Below the pieces are notes generated by a model. It saw nothing but the letters and a program-made list of their open reading frames with translations. It was not told where the DNA came from and did not search any database. The translations under genes were made by a program, and so were the position numbers. DNA of 64,000 nt from Cytobacillus oceanisediminis (GTDB lineage: Bacteria; Bacillota; Bacilli; Bacillales; Cytobacillaceae), in assembly GCF_022811925.1 (NCBI RefSeq), contig NZ_CP065511.1:4775001-4839000 (forward strand). The letters are read 5' to 3'. Position 1 is the first letter of the stretch. Each line of letters begins with the position of its first letter. Below are positions 29,206 to 37,996 of this stretch, piece after piece.

Positions 29206-30628
29206 ATGATGCTATTTGATCTTTTTCTTCCATTTCTTTTCGTTCCTGATCACTCATGAAAGTTATTTTGTAGCCAAGCATGGCAAAGATAATAGCCAGG
29301 ATCGGCACAGTGAAATTTAAGATCGCATAAGGTGCATATTCGAAGGGATGAACGGCCAGTGTTGACATGATAAACACCGCACAAGTATTCCATGGAACAA
29401 AAACAGAAGTGACCGTACCGCCATCTTCAAGTGCCCGTGAAAGATTTTTGGATTGCAGATTTTTATCCTTAAATGCCTGTGTATACATTCTTCCCGGGAG
29501 CAGAATGGAAATATACTGCTCTGCAGCCGCCACATTTGTAAAGAAGGCAGATAGCACGGTAGTTGCTACTAAGCTTCTTGCTGAACGGGCCAATTTCAGT
29601 ATCTGTTCAACTATGGCTTTTAACATGCCTGTCTGCTCCATAACTCCACCGAAGGCCATCGCCACAATCGTAAGGGACACGGTGTACATCATATCGTCAA
29701 TGCCGCCTCTATTGAACAGCTCGTCCACCATTGTGTTGCCTGATTCTATTGAAAATCCGCCCTGAAGAGTGTTGACAGCATCCCCCACAGCACCGCCTTG
29801 GACAAAAATATGGCAAAGCCAGCCAAGGAAAACACCAACCGCAAGCGCAGGCAGTGCAGGTACCTTTTTTGCAACTAACCCTATAACAATTACAGGTACC
29901 AATAAAAGCCAAGGAGAGATGACAAAGTTCTCTGATAAAACATTCATGACTCCAGTAATTTTATCATTATTCAAATCATCTCCGCCAAATTGCCTCCCCA
30001 GAAACCAATAAGCAATAATGGCAATGGCCAGCGCCGGAAGGGTTGTGTAAAACATATGTCTTATATGCTCAAAAAGATCCGTGCCTGTGATTCCCGCAGC
30101 CAGATTAGTCGTGTCAGACAGCGGAGACATTTTATCTCCGAAATAGGCACCTGAGATGATAGCTCCTGCCACCATCGGAGCCGGGATGCCCATGCTGATT
30201 CCAATTCCCATTCCGGCAACGCCAATCGTTCCCATTGTAGACCACGAGCTCCCGATTGCAAGTGTGACAATGGCACAGATAATACAAATTGAGACTAAAA
30301 ACATGGATGGCGTCATCAGCTTTAATCCGTAATAGACCATGGTCGCGACAATCCCCCCGCCAATCCAGGAGCCAATAGTCAAGCCAACCATTATGATAAT
30401 CAGAATAGCCGGGAGGGCTAACTTAATGCCTTTATAGAATCCTTCCTCAATATCGTTCCACTTATAGCCAAAACGCCAGGCGATGAAAGCGGATACAATT
30501 GTTCCGGTAATTAAAGGCACATGAGGGCTTCCCTCAAACTTAACGATTGTAATAATCATGGCAGCAATCATCACCAGCAGCGGCAGCACTGAAAACCAAA
30601 ATGGGATTTTCTTTCCTGTTTCTTGCAT
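29204..30628 (-). CDS. nhaC: NhaC-family antiporter, sigma-54-controlled
   Basis: The 474-residue protein has about 11-12 transmembrane helices and NhaC-family signatures such as GSSWSTMGTIGVAGMGIG (near 125-142), ISGAYFGDKMSPLSDTTNLA (near 158-177) and a late EDGGTVTSVFVPWNTC stretch. The family exchanges Na+ for H+, but several Bacillus members exchange organic solutes. A sigma-54 promoter 40 bases upstream and a RocR-like box suggest it belongs to the roc regulon, possibly as an amino acid exchanger. That role is inference. The ribosome site AAGGAGGAA precedes ATG 30628. Confidence 0.88.
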   Translation of the reverse strand: MQETGKKIPFWFSVLPLLVMIAAMIITIVKFEGSPHVPLITGTIVSAFIAWRFGYKWNDIEEGFYKGIKLALPAILIIIMVGLTIGSWIGGGIVATMVYYGLKLMTPSMFLVSICIICAIVTLAIGSSWSTMGTIGVAGMGIGISMGIPAPMVAGAIISGAYFGDKMSPLSDTTNLAAGITGTDLFEHIRHMFYTTLPALAIAIIAYWFLGRQFGGDDLNNDKITGVMNVLSENFVISPWLLLVPVIVIGLVAKKVPALPALAVGVFLGWLCHIFVQGGAVGDAVNTLQGGFSIESGNTMVDELFNRGGIDDMMYTVSLTIVAMAFGGVMEQTGMLKAIVEQILKLARSARSLVATTVLSAFFTNVAAAEQYISILLPGRMYTQAFKDKNLQSKNLSRALEDGGTVTSVFVPWNTCAVFIMSTLAVHPFEYAPYAILNFTVPILAIIFAMLGYKITFMSDQERKEMEEKDQIAS

Positions 30629-30667
30629 GTATGTTCCTCCTTTTTAAAGTTGCAGTTGGTTTAACTA

Positions 30668-30684
30668 TTGCAAGATTAATGCCA
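30668..30684 (-). promoter_or_regulatory. Sigma-54 promoter before the NhaC-type gene
   Basis: The minus strand reads TGGCATTAATCTTGCAA: GG and GC are 10 bases apart and the -12 half is perfect. It lies 40 bases before the start codon. Confidence 0.82.
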
Positions 30685-30800
30685 AGATATAAAATTCCAA
30701 CATTTTTCAGACTATTTACGTTAAAATTTTAATTTTCTTCTGTTTTATGCAGGTAAACATGCAAAATATCTTGTCGAGCGCCCGCTCATTTTGCACGAAC

Positions 30801-30819
30801 AAGCAAATAATTTTTGCAT
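30801..30819. promoter_or_regulatory. RocR-like box upstream of the NhaC-type gene
   Basis: On the minus strand ATGCAAAAATTATTTGCTT forms an imperfect palindrome like the boxes at 26999 and 27041, about 120 bases upstream of the sigma-54 promoter. A further ATGCAAAAT half-site lies on the plus strand at 30759-30767. Confidence 0.55.
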
Positions 30820-30822
30820 CTC

Positions 30823-30857
30823 AATAAAAATAAAAAACCGGGCAGGAAACCCGGTTT
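30823..30857 (-). terminator. Terminator after yugI
   Basis: AAACCGGG pairs with CCCGGTTT around a 7-base loop, followed on the minus strand by TTTTATTTTTA. Confidence 0.88.
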
Positions 30858-30867
30858 ATATATTTTA

Positions 30868-31266
30868 TTACTTCTTAATAAGATCCTCGCGCTGAGACTG
30901 GTCAATCCACTCTTGAAGCTTATCCTTAAGTGTGTTGAATCCCTGTGCAGATTCGTCTTCCATTTTGATTGGAGCTGCTTGGCGCTTGCGAGGCTTTCTA
31001 GCTTTCGCTTCTGCTTGTGGAGCTTCTTCTGTTGCACGGATTGATAGACCAATTTTTCCTGCTTCTTCGTCAACAGATAGCACTTTCACCTTTACTTCAT
31101 CGCCCACTTTAAGATGCTCATTGATATCTTTAACGAAACCATGAGTCACTTCGGAAATGTGCACTAATCCCTGTGTATTCTCATCTAATGCCACAAACGC
31201 ACCATATGGCTGAATACCTGTTACCTTTCCTGTAATAACACTGCCTACTTCGATTTTCTCAGACAT
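30868..31266 (-). CDS. yugI: S1-domain general stress protein (YugI/GSP13)
   Basis: The 132-residue protein is one S1 RNA-binding domain (about 3-75: VGSVITGKVTGIQPYGAFVAL and GLVHISEVTHGFV) followed by a basic linker (KARKPRKRQ) and an acidic helical tail. B. subtilis YugI is about 130 residues, associates with ribosomes and is induced by stress. ATG 31266 follows TAGGAGTG; the longer frame to 31290 lacks one. Monocistronic with its own terminator. Confidence 0.92.
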   Translation of the reverse strand: MSEKIEVGSVITGKVTGIQPYGAFVALDENTQGLVHISEVTHGFVKDINEHLKVGDEVKVKVLSVDEEAGKIGLSIRATEEAPQAEAKARKPRKRQAAPIKMEDESAQGFNTLKDKLQEWIDQSQREDLIKK

Positions 31267-31544
31267 GAAAACACTCCTATTTAAATTCAAATTTTATCTC
31301 TTTATACGCAATAAAAAATTATATCATAACTTCATAAAAATATCAAAAATGATTTTGATGGCAATCACAGCCATTTTATCCCATAAAAATTCTGGACAGT
31401 CATTCATTATAATAAAACAATCCGCAAACAATATGTAGACATCTTTTTTAGTTTGTTAACGAAATGTTCATGAACTAGAGCAAGGATTTTAAGTTTCTCA
31501 TGATAAAATATAGATAGAAGAAATTGACAGTGGGAGTGATGGAT

Positions 31545-31913
31545 ATGTCAAATATCGGCCATAACATTAAAGCTTGCCGCGAACGTGTAAATATGACCCA
31601 GCAGCAGCTCGCATTAAAAGTGAGAGTTGGGACGGGGACGATTGCAAAATATGAAAATGGAGACCAGATTCCTGATACCCAGACTGTTTTAAAAATTTCA
31701 ACCGCCCTCGATATACCAGCTTCTGAGCTGCTTGAACAAGAACTTCAGAAGGGCCAGTCAGGAATCGATTATGAAATCGAACAGCTTGTGCGTGAAATTG
31801 GCACCAAAAAAGCAAAGCTCATCTTGCGCAAAGCAAAGGAATTCAGCGAGGAAGATTTCCTCCGTGTTATGCAAATGCTATATGAAATCAAATATGACCA
31901 AAAAGTTTTATAA
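31545..31913 (+). CDS. XRE-family transcriptional regulator
   Basis: The 122-residue protein has an N-terminal Cro/CI-type helix-turn-helix (about residues 5-62, with MTQQQLALKVRVGTGTIAKYE and a following PDTQTVLKISTALDI). A C-terminal helical part (about 70-122) with KKAKLILRKAKEFSEEDFL follows, probably for dimerisation. Target unknown. I chose ATG 31545, eight bases after GGGAG; an in-frame ATG at 31539 is too close. It lies between yugI and alaT, divergent from yugI. Confidence 0.85.
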   Translation: MSNIGHNIKACRERVNMTQQQLALKVRVGTGTIAKYENGDQIPDTQTVLKISTALDIPASELLEQELQKGQSGIDYEIEQLVREIGTKKAKLILRKAKEFSEEDFLRVMQMLYEIKYDQKVL

Positions 31914-31930
31914 AAGGAAGTATATAAAAA

Positions 31931-32016
31931 GGGAATACTGGTTAGCCTTGTAGTGTAAGGCTTTCTAGTATTCCCCCCTTTTTGAAGTTGACAATCTGTT
32001 GTGGATTGTCCTTTTT
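31931..32016 (+). terminator. Tandem terminators after the XRE gene
   Basis: A first long stem (GGGAATACTGGTTAGCCTT against AAGGCTTTCTAGTATTCCC) is followed by CCTTTTT. A second hairpin (GACAATC/GATTGTC) follows with eight T. The first stem has one mismatch region. Confidence 0.8.
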
Positions 32017-32017
32017 T

Positions 32018-33193
32018 TTATGCCTTTTGGTTTCGCTTTAAGAAATGGCCAATTCTCTTAATTGCTTCCTGCAGAAGTTCCATGGAAGTGGCATAAGAGC
32101 AGCGTACATGGCCTTCCCCGCTTTCGCCAAAAATATTGCCTGGCACCACCGCTACCTTTTCCTCCAGCAGCAGCTTTTCTGCAAATTCTTCAGAAGAAAG
32201 TCCCGTACTTTCAATAGATGGGAAAGCATAAAAGGCTCCGCCCGGCACATGGCATGTTAATCCAAGTTCATTTAGGGACTGAACAAAATAATTCCGCCTG
32301 CGCTTATAGCTCTTTTTCATATCCTCGACATCTGATCTACCGGTTTTCAAGGCTTCCAGAGCGGCAAACTGGGCCATCGTGGGCGCACACATCATCGCAT
32401 ACTGGTGAATTTTCAGCATCGCCTGGGAGATCGTCTCAGGTGCGCAGACAAACCCCAATCTCCAGCCTGTCATGGCAAACCCCTTTGAAAATCCCGAGAT
32501 CAGGATGGTTCTTTTTTTCATTCCGCTGATTGTGGCAAAACTCGTATACTCGCCATCATAAGCAAGCTCCGCATAAATTTCATCTGAAAGAACCAGCAAA
32601 TCGTACTTTTCAGCTATTTGGGCGATGGCCTCCAGTTCACTTCCATTTAACATTGTTCCAGTCGGATTATTGGGTGAACAAAGTATAATGGCTTTAGTCC
32701 GGTCAGTGATTACTTTTTCCAGCTGCTCAGGCAGAATCTTAAACCCATTCTCTTTTAAAGTCTGGACCTGAACAGGCACACCGCCCGCAAGAGACACTAA
32801 TGGCACATAGGATACAAAGCTTGGTTCTACAACAATTACTTCATCACCCGGATCGAGGATTGCCCTAAGAGCTATGTCCAGCGCCTGGCTCGCTCCCACC
32901 GTCACAATTATTTCACTCCGGGGAGAATAAGAAACTCCGAAGCCTTTCTGCATATAGCCTGCAATTTCCTCCCGAAGCTCCATTAACCCTGCATTAGCCG
33001 TATAGGAGGTATATCCCTGCTCAAGGGATAGGATGGCTGCTTCACGCACTGACCAGGGTGTGATGAAATCAGGTTCCCCCACCCCAAGCGAAATGACTCC
33101 TTCCATTCCTGCAGCAAGGTCAAAAAAACGGCGAATCCCGGAAGGCTTCAGCTCTTCTACCGTTTTGGATAAATAGGATTTAGTTCCATTCAT
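32018..33193 (-). CDS. alaT: Alanine transaminase (class I aminotransferase)
   Basis: The 391-residue PLP enzyme belongs to aminotransferase fold type I. It has SLGVGEPDF near 35-43, SPNNPTGTMLNG near 173-184, DEIYAELAYDG, and the PLP lysine in SGFSKGFAMTGWRLG. B. subtilis AlaT (formerly YugH) makes alanine from pyruvate. The ATG overlaps the alaR stop by one base, so the two genes form an operon. Confidence 0.93.
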   Translation of the reverse strand: MNGTKSYLSKTVEELKPSGIRRFFDLAAGMEGVISLGVGEPDFITPWSVREAAILSLEQGYTSYTANAGLMELREEIAGYMQKGFGVSYSPRSEIIVTVGASQALDIALRAILDPGDEVIVVEPSFVSYVPLVSLAGGVPVQVQTLKENGFKILPEQLEKVITDRTKAIILCSPNNPTGTMLNGSELEAIAQIAEKYDLLVLSDEIYAELAYDGEYTSFATISGMKKRTILISGFSKGFAMTGWRLGFVCAPETISQAMLKIHQYAMMCAPTMAQFAALEALKTGRSDVEDMKKSYKRRRNYFVQSLNELGLTCHVPGGAFYAFPSIESTGLSSEEFAEKLLLEEKVAVVPGNIFGESGEGHVRCSYATSMELLQEAIKRIGHFLKRNQKA

Positions 33194-33711
33194 TACGGTG
33201 ACACCACAATTCGTTTGTCGTCTTCATTTTGTTCAAATATAGTGCCGTCATGCTTATATTTTTTTAGGATGAAGTGTGTGGTTGTCGATAAGACAGAATC
33301 GAGAGTCGACAACTTTTCTGATACAAATCGGGCAACTTCATTCATAGAACGGCCTTCGATGATGACAGAAAGATCATAGGCCCCGGACATTAAATAGACA
33401 GACCTTACCTCTTTAAAACGGTAAATTCTCTGTGCAACTTCATCAAATCCTACCCCGCGCTTTGGAGCGACCTTCACATCAATCATAGCGGTAACTCCTT
33501 CATGACCGTCGACTTTTGACCAGTCAATAACGGAATTATAACGCACGAGCACCTTCATTTCCTCGAGTTTATCTAAAATAGTTTCAGTTTCCGCCTTACT
33601 TAATTCAGCCATTTTTGCAATGTCTTCCACAGGGATTCGTGCACTATTGTTTTCTAAAATTGCCAAAACCTCTATTTGCTTTTCAGTTAATTTCACCTTT
33701 GTCGCTCCCAT
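33193..33711 (-). CDS. alaR: Lrp/AsnC-family regulator AlaR
   Basis: The 172-residue regulator has an N-terminal winged helix (about 8-60: VLAILENNSARIPVEDIAKMAEL) and a C-terminal Lrp/RAM ligand domain (about 70-150: GVTAMIDVKV, VYLMSGAYDLSVIIEG). In B. subtilis alaR is the first gene of the alaRT operon and controls alanine transaminase synthesis. Start at ATG 33711; it is followed directly by alaT. Confidence 0.92.
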   Translation of the reverse strand: MGATKVKLTEKQIEVLAILENNSARIPVEDIAKMAELSKAETETILDKLEEMKVLVRYNSVIDWSKVDGHEGVTAMIDVKVAPKRGVGFDEVAQRIYRFKEVRSVYLMSGAYDLSVIIEGRSMNEVARFVSEKLSTLDSVLSTTTHFILKKYKHDGTIFEQNEDDKRIVVSP

Positions 33712-33870
33712 CCTTTAGTGATTTACTCTATAAAATAGTTACATTATAGCAAAAACTGCGGAAAATAAATGTGTCACTTTCATTATTTATTAATTTCTTT
33801 AAAATCATATGTGTCAAGATTAAGTTTAAGGGGAAAATAAAGTAAAACTGGGACTAGGAGGGACAGGCCA

Positions 33871-34719
33871 ATGGAACAAGCGACTTTTTCAGGAACAGAG
33901 CCAATTAATGGAACAGATGTTTATTATGAATACTACCAGCATGAGTCCTCCAGGGATACCCTGGTTCTGCTGCATGGTTTTCTGTCATCCACCTTTAGCT
34001 TTCGCAGGCTGATTCCTCTGCTGCAAACGGAATTCAATGTGGTATCAATGGATTTGCCGCCCTTCGGCAAAAGCGGGAAATCCCAGCAGTTCATCTACTC
34101 ATACAAAAACCTGGCGGATACGGTTATCCGCTTATCAGAAAAGCTGGGCTTTGAAAAAGTTACTTTAGTAGGTCATTCCATGGGAGGCCAGATTGTTTTA
34201 AATGTCGCTCACTCCAAGCCTGATCTAGTAGACCAGGCAATATTGCTGTGCAGTTCCGGATATATGAAGCGAATGAAGCCGCATATCATCTTTTCAAGCT
34301 ACATACCTTTCTTTCATCTGTATGTTAAATTATATCTTCAGCGATCAGGGGTAAAGCAGAATTTAAAAAATGTTGTCTACGATCATTCCATGATTGATGA
34401 TGAAATGCTCTACGGATATTTGTCGCCATTTTTAGAAGACGATATTTTCCGAGCCTTAACCAGGATGATCCGCGACAGGGAAGGCGATATGCCTGCCGCT
34501 GCCTTGAAGAAAATAGAAACGCCGTGTCTTTTAATTTGGGGAGAACATGACAGAGTCGTCCCGCTTCATATCGGCAAACGGCTGAATAAGGATTTAAAAA
34601 ATTCCAAGCTGGTGGTCTTAAAAGATACCGGGCATCTCGTGCCGGAAGAACGGCCGGAAGATGTTCTTCAGCACATTAGGAGTTTTATGAATACCGTTCG
34701 GGTACAGGAGAGTGTATAG
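33871..34719 (+). CDS. yugF: Alpha/beta hydrolase YugF
   Basis: The 282-residue alpha/beta hydrolase has LLHGFLSST (oxyanion loop, near 30-38), the nucleophile elbow GHSMGGQ (near 102-108), the acid in WGEHDRVVP (near 228-236) and the histidine in DTGHLVPEE (near 257-265). It resembles B. subtilis YugF of the same locus. Substrate unknown. The ribosome site AGGAGGGAC precedes ATG 33871. No signal peptide. Confidence 0.88.
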   Translation: MEQATFSGTEPINGTDVYYEYYQHESSRDTLVLLHGFLSSTFSFRRLIPLLQTEFNVVSMDLPPFGKSGKSQQFIYSYKNLADTVIRLSEKLGFEKVTLVGHSMGGQIVLNVAHSKPDLVDQAILLCSSGYMKRMKPHIIFSSYIPFFHLYVKLYLQRSGVKQNLKNVVYDHSMIDDEMLYGYLSPFLEDDIFRALTRMIRDREGDMPAAALKKIETPCLLIWGEHDRVVPLHIGKRLNKDLKNSKLVVLKDTGHLVPEERPEDVLQHIRSFMNTVRVQESV

Positions 34720-34742
34720 GAAGTGTATTGTGAATAAAAATG

Positions 34743-34773
34743 GCAGCCCCCAAGGTCTGAGAGCTGCCGTTTT
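34743..34773 (+). terminator. Terminator after yugF
   Basis: GGCAGC and GCTGCC arms around a 15-base loop are followed by GTTTTTT. The stem is short. Confidence 0.65.
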
Positions 34774-34778
34774 TTATG

Positions 34779-35039
34779 CTAAATAGCACAGGAGCCATTA
34801 TTCTTGATTTCCAGAAGGCGCCCGGAGAGTTCTTTGCATTTTTCCAAAGGAATGATTTCCTCAAACGAAAATTCGTAAATCGATTGAATCTTCCTGGCCA
34901 ATTTCACCTGATCATCCAGATCATGGACGGCTTGGACTGAATCAGCAATTTCAGTGTCATAATTGCCCGGCCCCACTCCGAATGGATCCCACTGATCCAG
35001 GGTGTAGACAAGCAAAAGATTCGTTTGCTGAATTTCCAT
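34779..35039 (-). CDS. yugE: YugE-like DUF1871 protein
   Basis: The 86-residue acidic cytoplasmic protein contains LDQWDPFGVGPGNYDTEIAD (near 15-34), typical of DUF1871 proteins such as B. subtilis YugE (86 residues). Function unknown. ATG 35039 follows AAAAGGTGA; the longer frame to 35105 lacks a ribosome site. It lies between yugF and patB, as in B. subtilis. Confidence 0.88.
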   Translation of the reverse strand: MEIQQTNLLLVYTLDQWDPFGVGPGNYDTEIADSVQAVHDLDDQVKLARKIQSIYEFSFEEIIPLEKCKELSGRLLEIKNNGSCAI

Positions 35040-35152
35040 GTATATCACCTTTTTATTATTCGGCAGATTGAGCCGCAATATTTTAATTTTTAGTATCAAT
35101 ATCATATCATAGAGTCAGGATACATAAAAGAATTCTAAAGGCGGTGACAGGA

Positions 35153-36322
35153 TTGAATCGTTTTAATTTCCATCAAAAAATCAGCAGGGAAAATACAGCT
35201 TCTGTTAAGTGGGATCGGACCAAGGAGGTTTTTGGCAGATCCGATGTATTGCCCATGTGGGTGGCAGACATGGACTTTCAGCCTCCCGAAGAAGTGAAGA
35301 AATCCATTGAAGACAGAATAGCTCATGGGGTCTACGGATATACGTATGCACCTGATTCAACTGCAGAATCTATCGGACAGTGGCTATACAAGAGGCATGG
35401 CTGGAAAATCGAAAATGAGTGGATTCTATACAGCACAGGAGTCGTTCCCTCCATCGCAACCGCCATCCAGGCTTTTACTGAAAAAGAGGATAAAGTAATG
35501 CTGCAGTCTCCGGTATATACTCCATTCTTTGAGATGATTAAACAGAATGGGCGCACAGTCGTTAATTCTCAGCTGAACCTCGAGAATGGCCAGTACGAAA
35601 TTGATTTTGCCGATTTTGAAAACAAATTGAAAGAGGGCGTAAAACTATTCCTGCTCTGCAATCCTCACAATCCGGGAGGCCGAATGTGGACAGAAGAGGA
35701 ACTGAGGAAAATAGGGGAGCTATGTGTTAAATATGATTGCCTTATTCTTTCCGACGAGATCCATTCTGATTTAATTTATAAAGGCCATAAGCATTATCCC
35801 ATTGCTTCACTGGATCCGCGATTTGCAGAACTCACAATCACCTGCATAGCTCCGACAAAAACCTGGAACCTTGCAGGGATTCAAGCTTCAGCTGCCATTA
35901 TAAGCAATGAGAAGCTGCGGAAAGCTTTTCAGGCAGAACAGCACAAGCAAGGATTCTTCACGCTATCCGCTTTTGGAATTATCGGCATGGAAGCAGCTTA
36001 CCGACATGGTGAAGAATGGCTCGATGGTCTAATGGATTATCTGGCTGAGAATAAAAGAACTGCTGCAGAATTTATCGGGGAACACCTCCCGGGTATTCGC
36101 CTGATGGAGCCAGATGGCACATATCTGCTATGGCTTGATTGCCGCGGATTGGGATTAACTGATGCCGAACTGCGCCAAAGCCTTTTGGAAAAAGGGAAAC
36201 TAGCCCTGGAACCAGGCCCGAAATACGGTCCAGGAGGCGAAGGATTTGTTCGAATGAATATTGCCTGCCCGCATGAAGTATTGGCGGAAGGGCTGGAGAG
36301 GCTGAAAAGAGCTTTTGGGTGA
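35153..36322 (+). CDS. patB: Cystathionine beta-lyase (MalY/PatB family)
   Basis: The 389-residue PLP enzyme cleaves cystathionine to homocysteine, pyruvate and ammonia, and can desulfurate cysteine. Motifs are PMWVADMDFQPP near the N-terminus, NPHNPGGRMWTEEE, the cofactor Asp in LSDEIHSDL and the lysine in APTKTWNLAG. I chose TTG 35153, eight bases after AAAGGCGG; the frame opens at GTG 35144, which overlaps that ribosome site. Length matches B. subtilis PatB (387). Confidence 0.92.
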   Translation: MNRFNFHQKISRENTASVKWDRTKEVFGRSDVLPMWVADMDFQPPEEVKKSIEDRIAHGVYGYTYAPDSTAESIGQWLYKRHGWKIENEWILYSTGVVPSIATAIQAFTEKEDKVMLQSPVYTPFFEMIKQNGRTVVNSQLNLENGQYEIDFADFENKLKEGVKLFLLCNPHNPGGRMWTEEELRKIGELCVKYDCLILSDEIHSDLIYKGHKHYPIASLDPRFAELTITCIAPTKTWNLAGIQASAAIISNEKLRKAFQAEQHKQGFFTLSAFGIIGMEAAYRHGEEWLDGLMDYLAENKRTAAEFIGEHLPGIRLMEPDGTYLLWLDCRGLGLTDAELRQSLLEKGKLALEPGPKYGPGGEGFVRMNIACPHEVLAEGLERLKRAFG

Positions 36323-36336
36323 TAGTGTTTGTGGAG

Positions 36337-36360
36337 GCACGGCTGGGGCCGTGCTTTTTT
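36337..36360 (+). terminator. Terminator after patB
   Basis: GCACGGC and GCCGTGC arms with a 4-base loop are followed by six T. Confidence 0.9.
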
Positions 36361-36390
36361 GGTGTGCTGGGATATCGCGGTTGTCCATAC

Positions 36391-36962
36391 TGATTAACTA
36401 CCATTCTCTCTTGTTTCTCTTTTTTTTCGTCGTTAATACTTCTGATTAACTACCATTTTCCTCTTGCAGTTCCTATTTTCGGCGTTAATCCCTCTGATTA
36501 ACTACCATTTTCCTCTTGTCCCTCCTATTTTCGGCGTTAATCCCTCTGATTAACTACCATTTTCCTCTTGCAGTTCCTATTTTCGGCGTTAATCCCTCTG
36601 ATTAACTACCATTTTTCTCTTGCCCCTCCTATTTTCGGCGTTAATCCCTCTGATTAACTACCATTTTTCTCTTACCCCTCCTATTTTCGGCGTTAATCCC
36701 TCTGATTAACTACCATTTTCCTCTTGTCCCTCCTATTTTCGGCGTTAATCCCTCTGATTAACTACCATTTTCCTCTTGTCCCTCCTATTTTCGGCGTTAA
36801 TCCCTCTGATTAATAACCATTTTCCTCTTGCAGTTCCTATTTTCGGCGTTAATCCCTCTGATTAACTACCATTTTTCTCTTGCCCCTCCTATTTTCGGCG
36901 TTAATCCCTCTGATTAATAACCATTTTCCCTTGCCGCTTCTAATTTCGGTGTTAATCCATCT
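36391..36962. repeat. 52-bp tandem array, eleven units, each with a palindrome
   Basis: TGATTAA recurs at 36391, 36443, 36495, 36547, 36599, 36651, 36703, 36755, 36807, 36859 and 36911, exactly every 52 bases. Most units contain the inverted repeat GTTAATC-CCTCT-GATTAAC and the stretches ATTTTCGGCG and CCATTTTCCTC. The first unit and the last are diverged; the inner ones are nearly identical with small alternatives (GCAGTTCC, GTCCCTCC, GCCCCTCC). The last unit runs into the 3' end of the NERD gene, whose stop codon lies in it. Confidence 0.93.
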
Positions 36963-37866
36963 GACCTCCATTCACTTTTTCTTCTCTTTGGCATGCTTGT
37001 TGGTAAAAAGAAGCTTTCCCCCTTCCCTTTTTCTCATAATTTCTAACTAAAATCCTCTGCACCACTTTCCCAGAACCAATACCACCGCACCAATCCACTA
37101 TTGTGTTTGTAGTAATTTTCCTATCAGGAAACAAAACCGCAAATTCCTTCACGTTTCGCAGTACCGCAGTGTCCACCTTTTCTTTCGAACCACATCCCTC
37201 GCACGTTAAGTAACCTTGAGTTAAGGGGGTCAAAAACGAAGAACACGAATCACACAAAATCCCCTTCCTCAATTGGTCATAAGTGTATTCTGGAATCCGC
37301 ACATAGGGATTCTCCTTCAGGCAGCTGGCATTTAACTGTTCAGCCAGCTTCCGGTTTCTTGATTTCGCCGCATTAGGGATAGTTTTTAATTTCTCCAGGA
37401 ATCGTTTAAGCTGCGAAGGAAATACTGCAGGAATATTGATAGGAGCTTGATAAAGCTGAAAGCCGGGGTTAATGAAGATCAGATGTGATTTGATGGGAAG
37501 ATGGTAGCCGAATTCTTTAAGGAGGCCCCGTAAAAGGGTTTCGCTTCTTTGCAGCTGGAGGAGGGGACTTTTTATTTCTGTTTTGGATAGCAGGGAATAC
37601 CATCTCTCATTTTCTATGTAATAGTCACCTTCGTAGTTTTTCACTTCAAAGACGAATATAGTGTCGCCGGCGATAAGGAGGGTATCGATTTGGAAATGGG
37701 TATTGCTGTTTTCCAGCAATAGATCATTTAGTATAATGCAAGAGTCTGGCAAATCCTGAAGCTCCCTGTCAAAATGAAGCTCGCCTGCATAGCCCTTCTC
37801 TAAATGCAGATACTGATTTTCATTTTTCAAAGGCAGCTCCAGACGGCGGGACAGAAAGCGGAGCAT
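36952..37866 (-). CDS. NERD-domain protein with C-terminal zinc ribbon (paralogue 2)
   Basis: The 304-residue protein has a NERD domain at about 23-140, with GYAGE and the PD-(D/E)XK-like core FQIDTLLI...FVFEVKN (Asp61, Glu74, Lys76), then a zinc ribbon with Cys205, Cys208, Cys222 and Cys225. It has the same architecture as the protein at 18405 but the sequence is clearly diverged, so this is not a recent duplicate. ATG 37866 follows AAAGGAG by six bases; the frame stays open to an ATT at 37902, so a longer N-terminus is possible. The 3' end is embedded in the last unit of the 52-bp array. Confidence 0.86.
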   Translation of the reverse strand: MLRFLSRRLELPLKNENQYLHLEKGYAGELHFDRELQDLPDSCIILNDLLLENSNTHFQIDTLLIAGDTIFVFEVKNYEGDYYIENERWYSLLSKTEIKSPLLQLQRSETLLRGLLKEFGYHLPIKSHLIFINPGFQLYQAPINIPAVFPSQLKRFLEKLKTIPNAAKSRNRKLAEQLNASCLKENPYVRIPEYTYDQLRKGILCDSCSSFLTPLTQGYLTCEGCGSKEKVDTAVLRNVKEFAVLFPDRKITTNTIVDWCGGIGSGKVVQRILVRNYEKKGRGKASFYQQACQREEKVNGGQMD

Positions 37867-37967
37867 TTCCAGCTCCTTTGGTTCGAAACGGAGTCTATTA
37901 ATCGTAAATCACATCCTTTATTAAGATAATTTAATCTTATGAAAATTCTGCCATGACCACAAGCAAA

Positions 37968-37996
37968 ATCCCCTTGGTTTTTACATCAAAGGGATT
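37968..37996 (-). terminator. Hairpin after PH-domain gene
   Basis: AATCCCTTTGATG pairs with CATCAAGG-like AACCAAGGGGATT imperfectly on the minus strand and is followed by TTTTGCTTG. The T tract is weak. Confidence 0.5.

Noticed and set aside
36391..36962. CRISPR array made of the 52-bp repeats
   Set aside because: Whole 52-base units repeat with no unique spacers between them, the period is rigid, and no cas gene is near.
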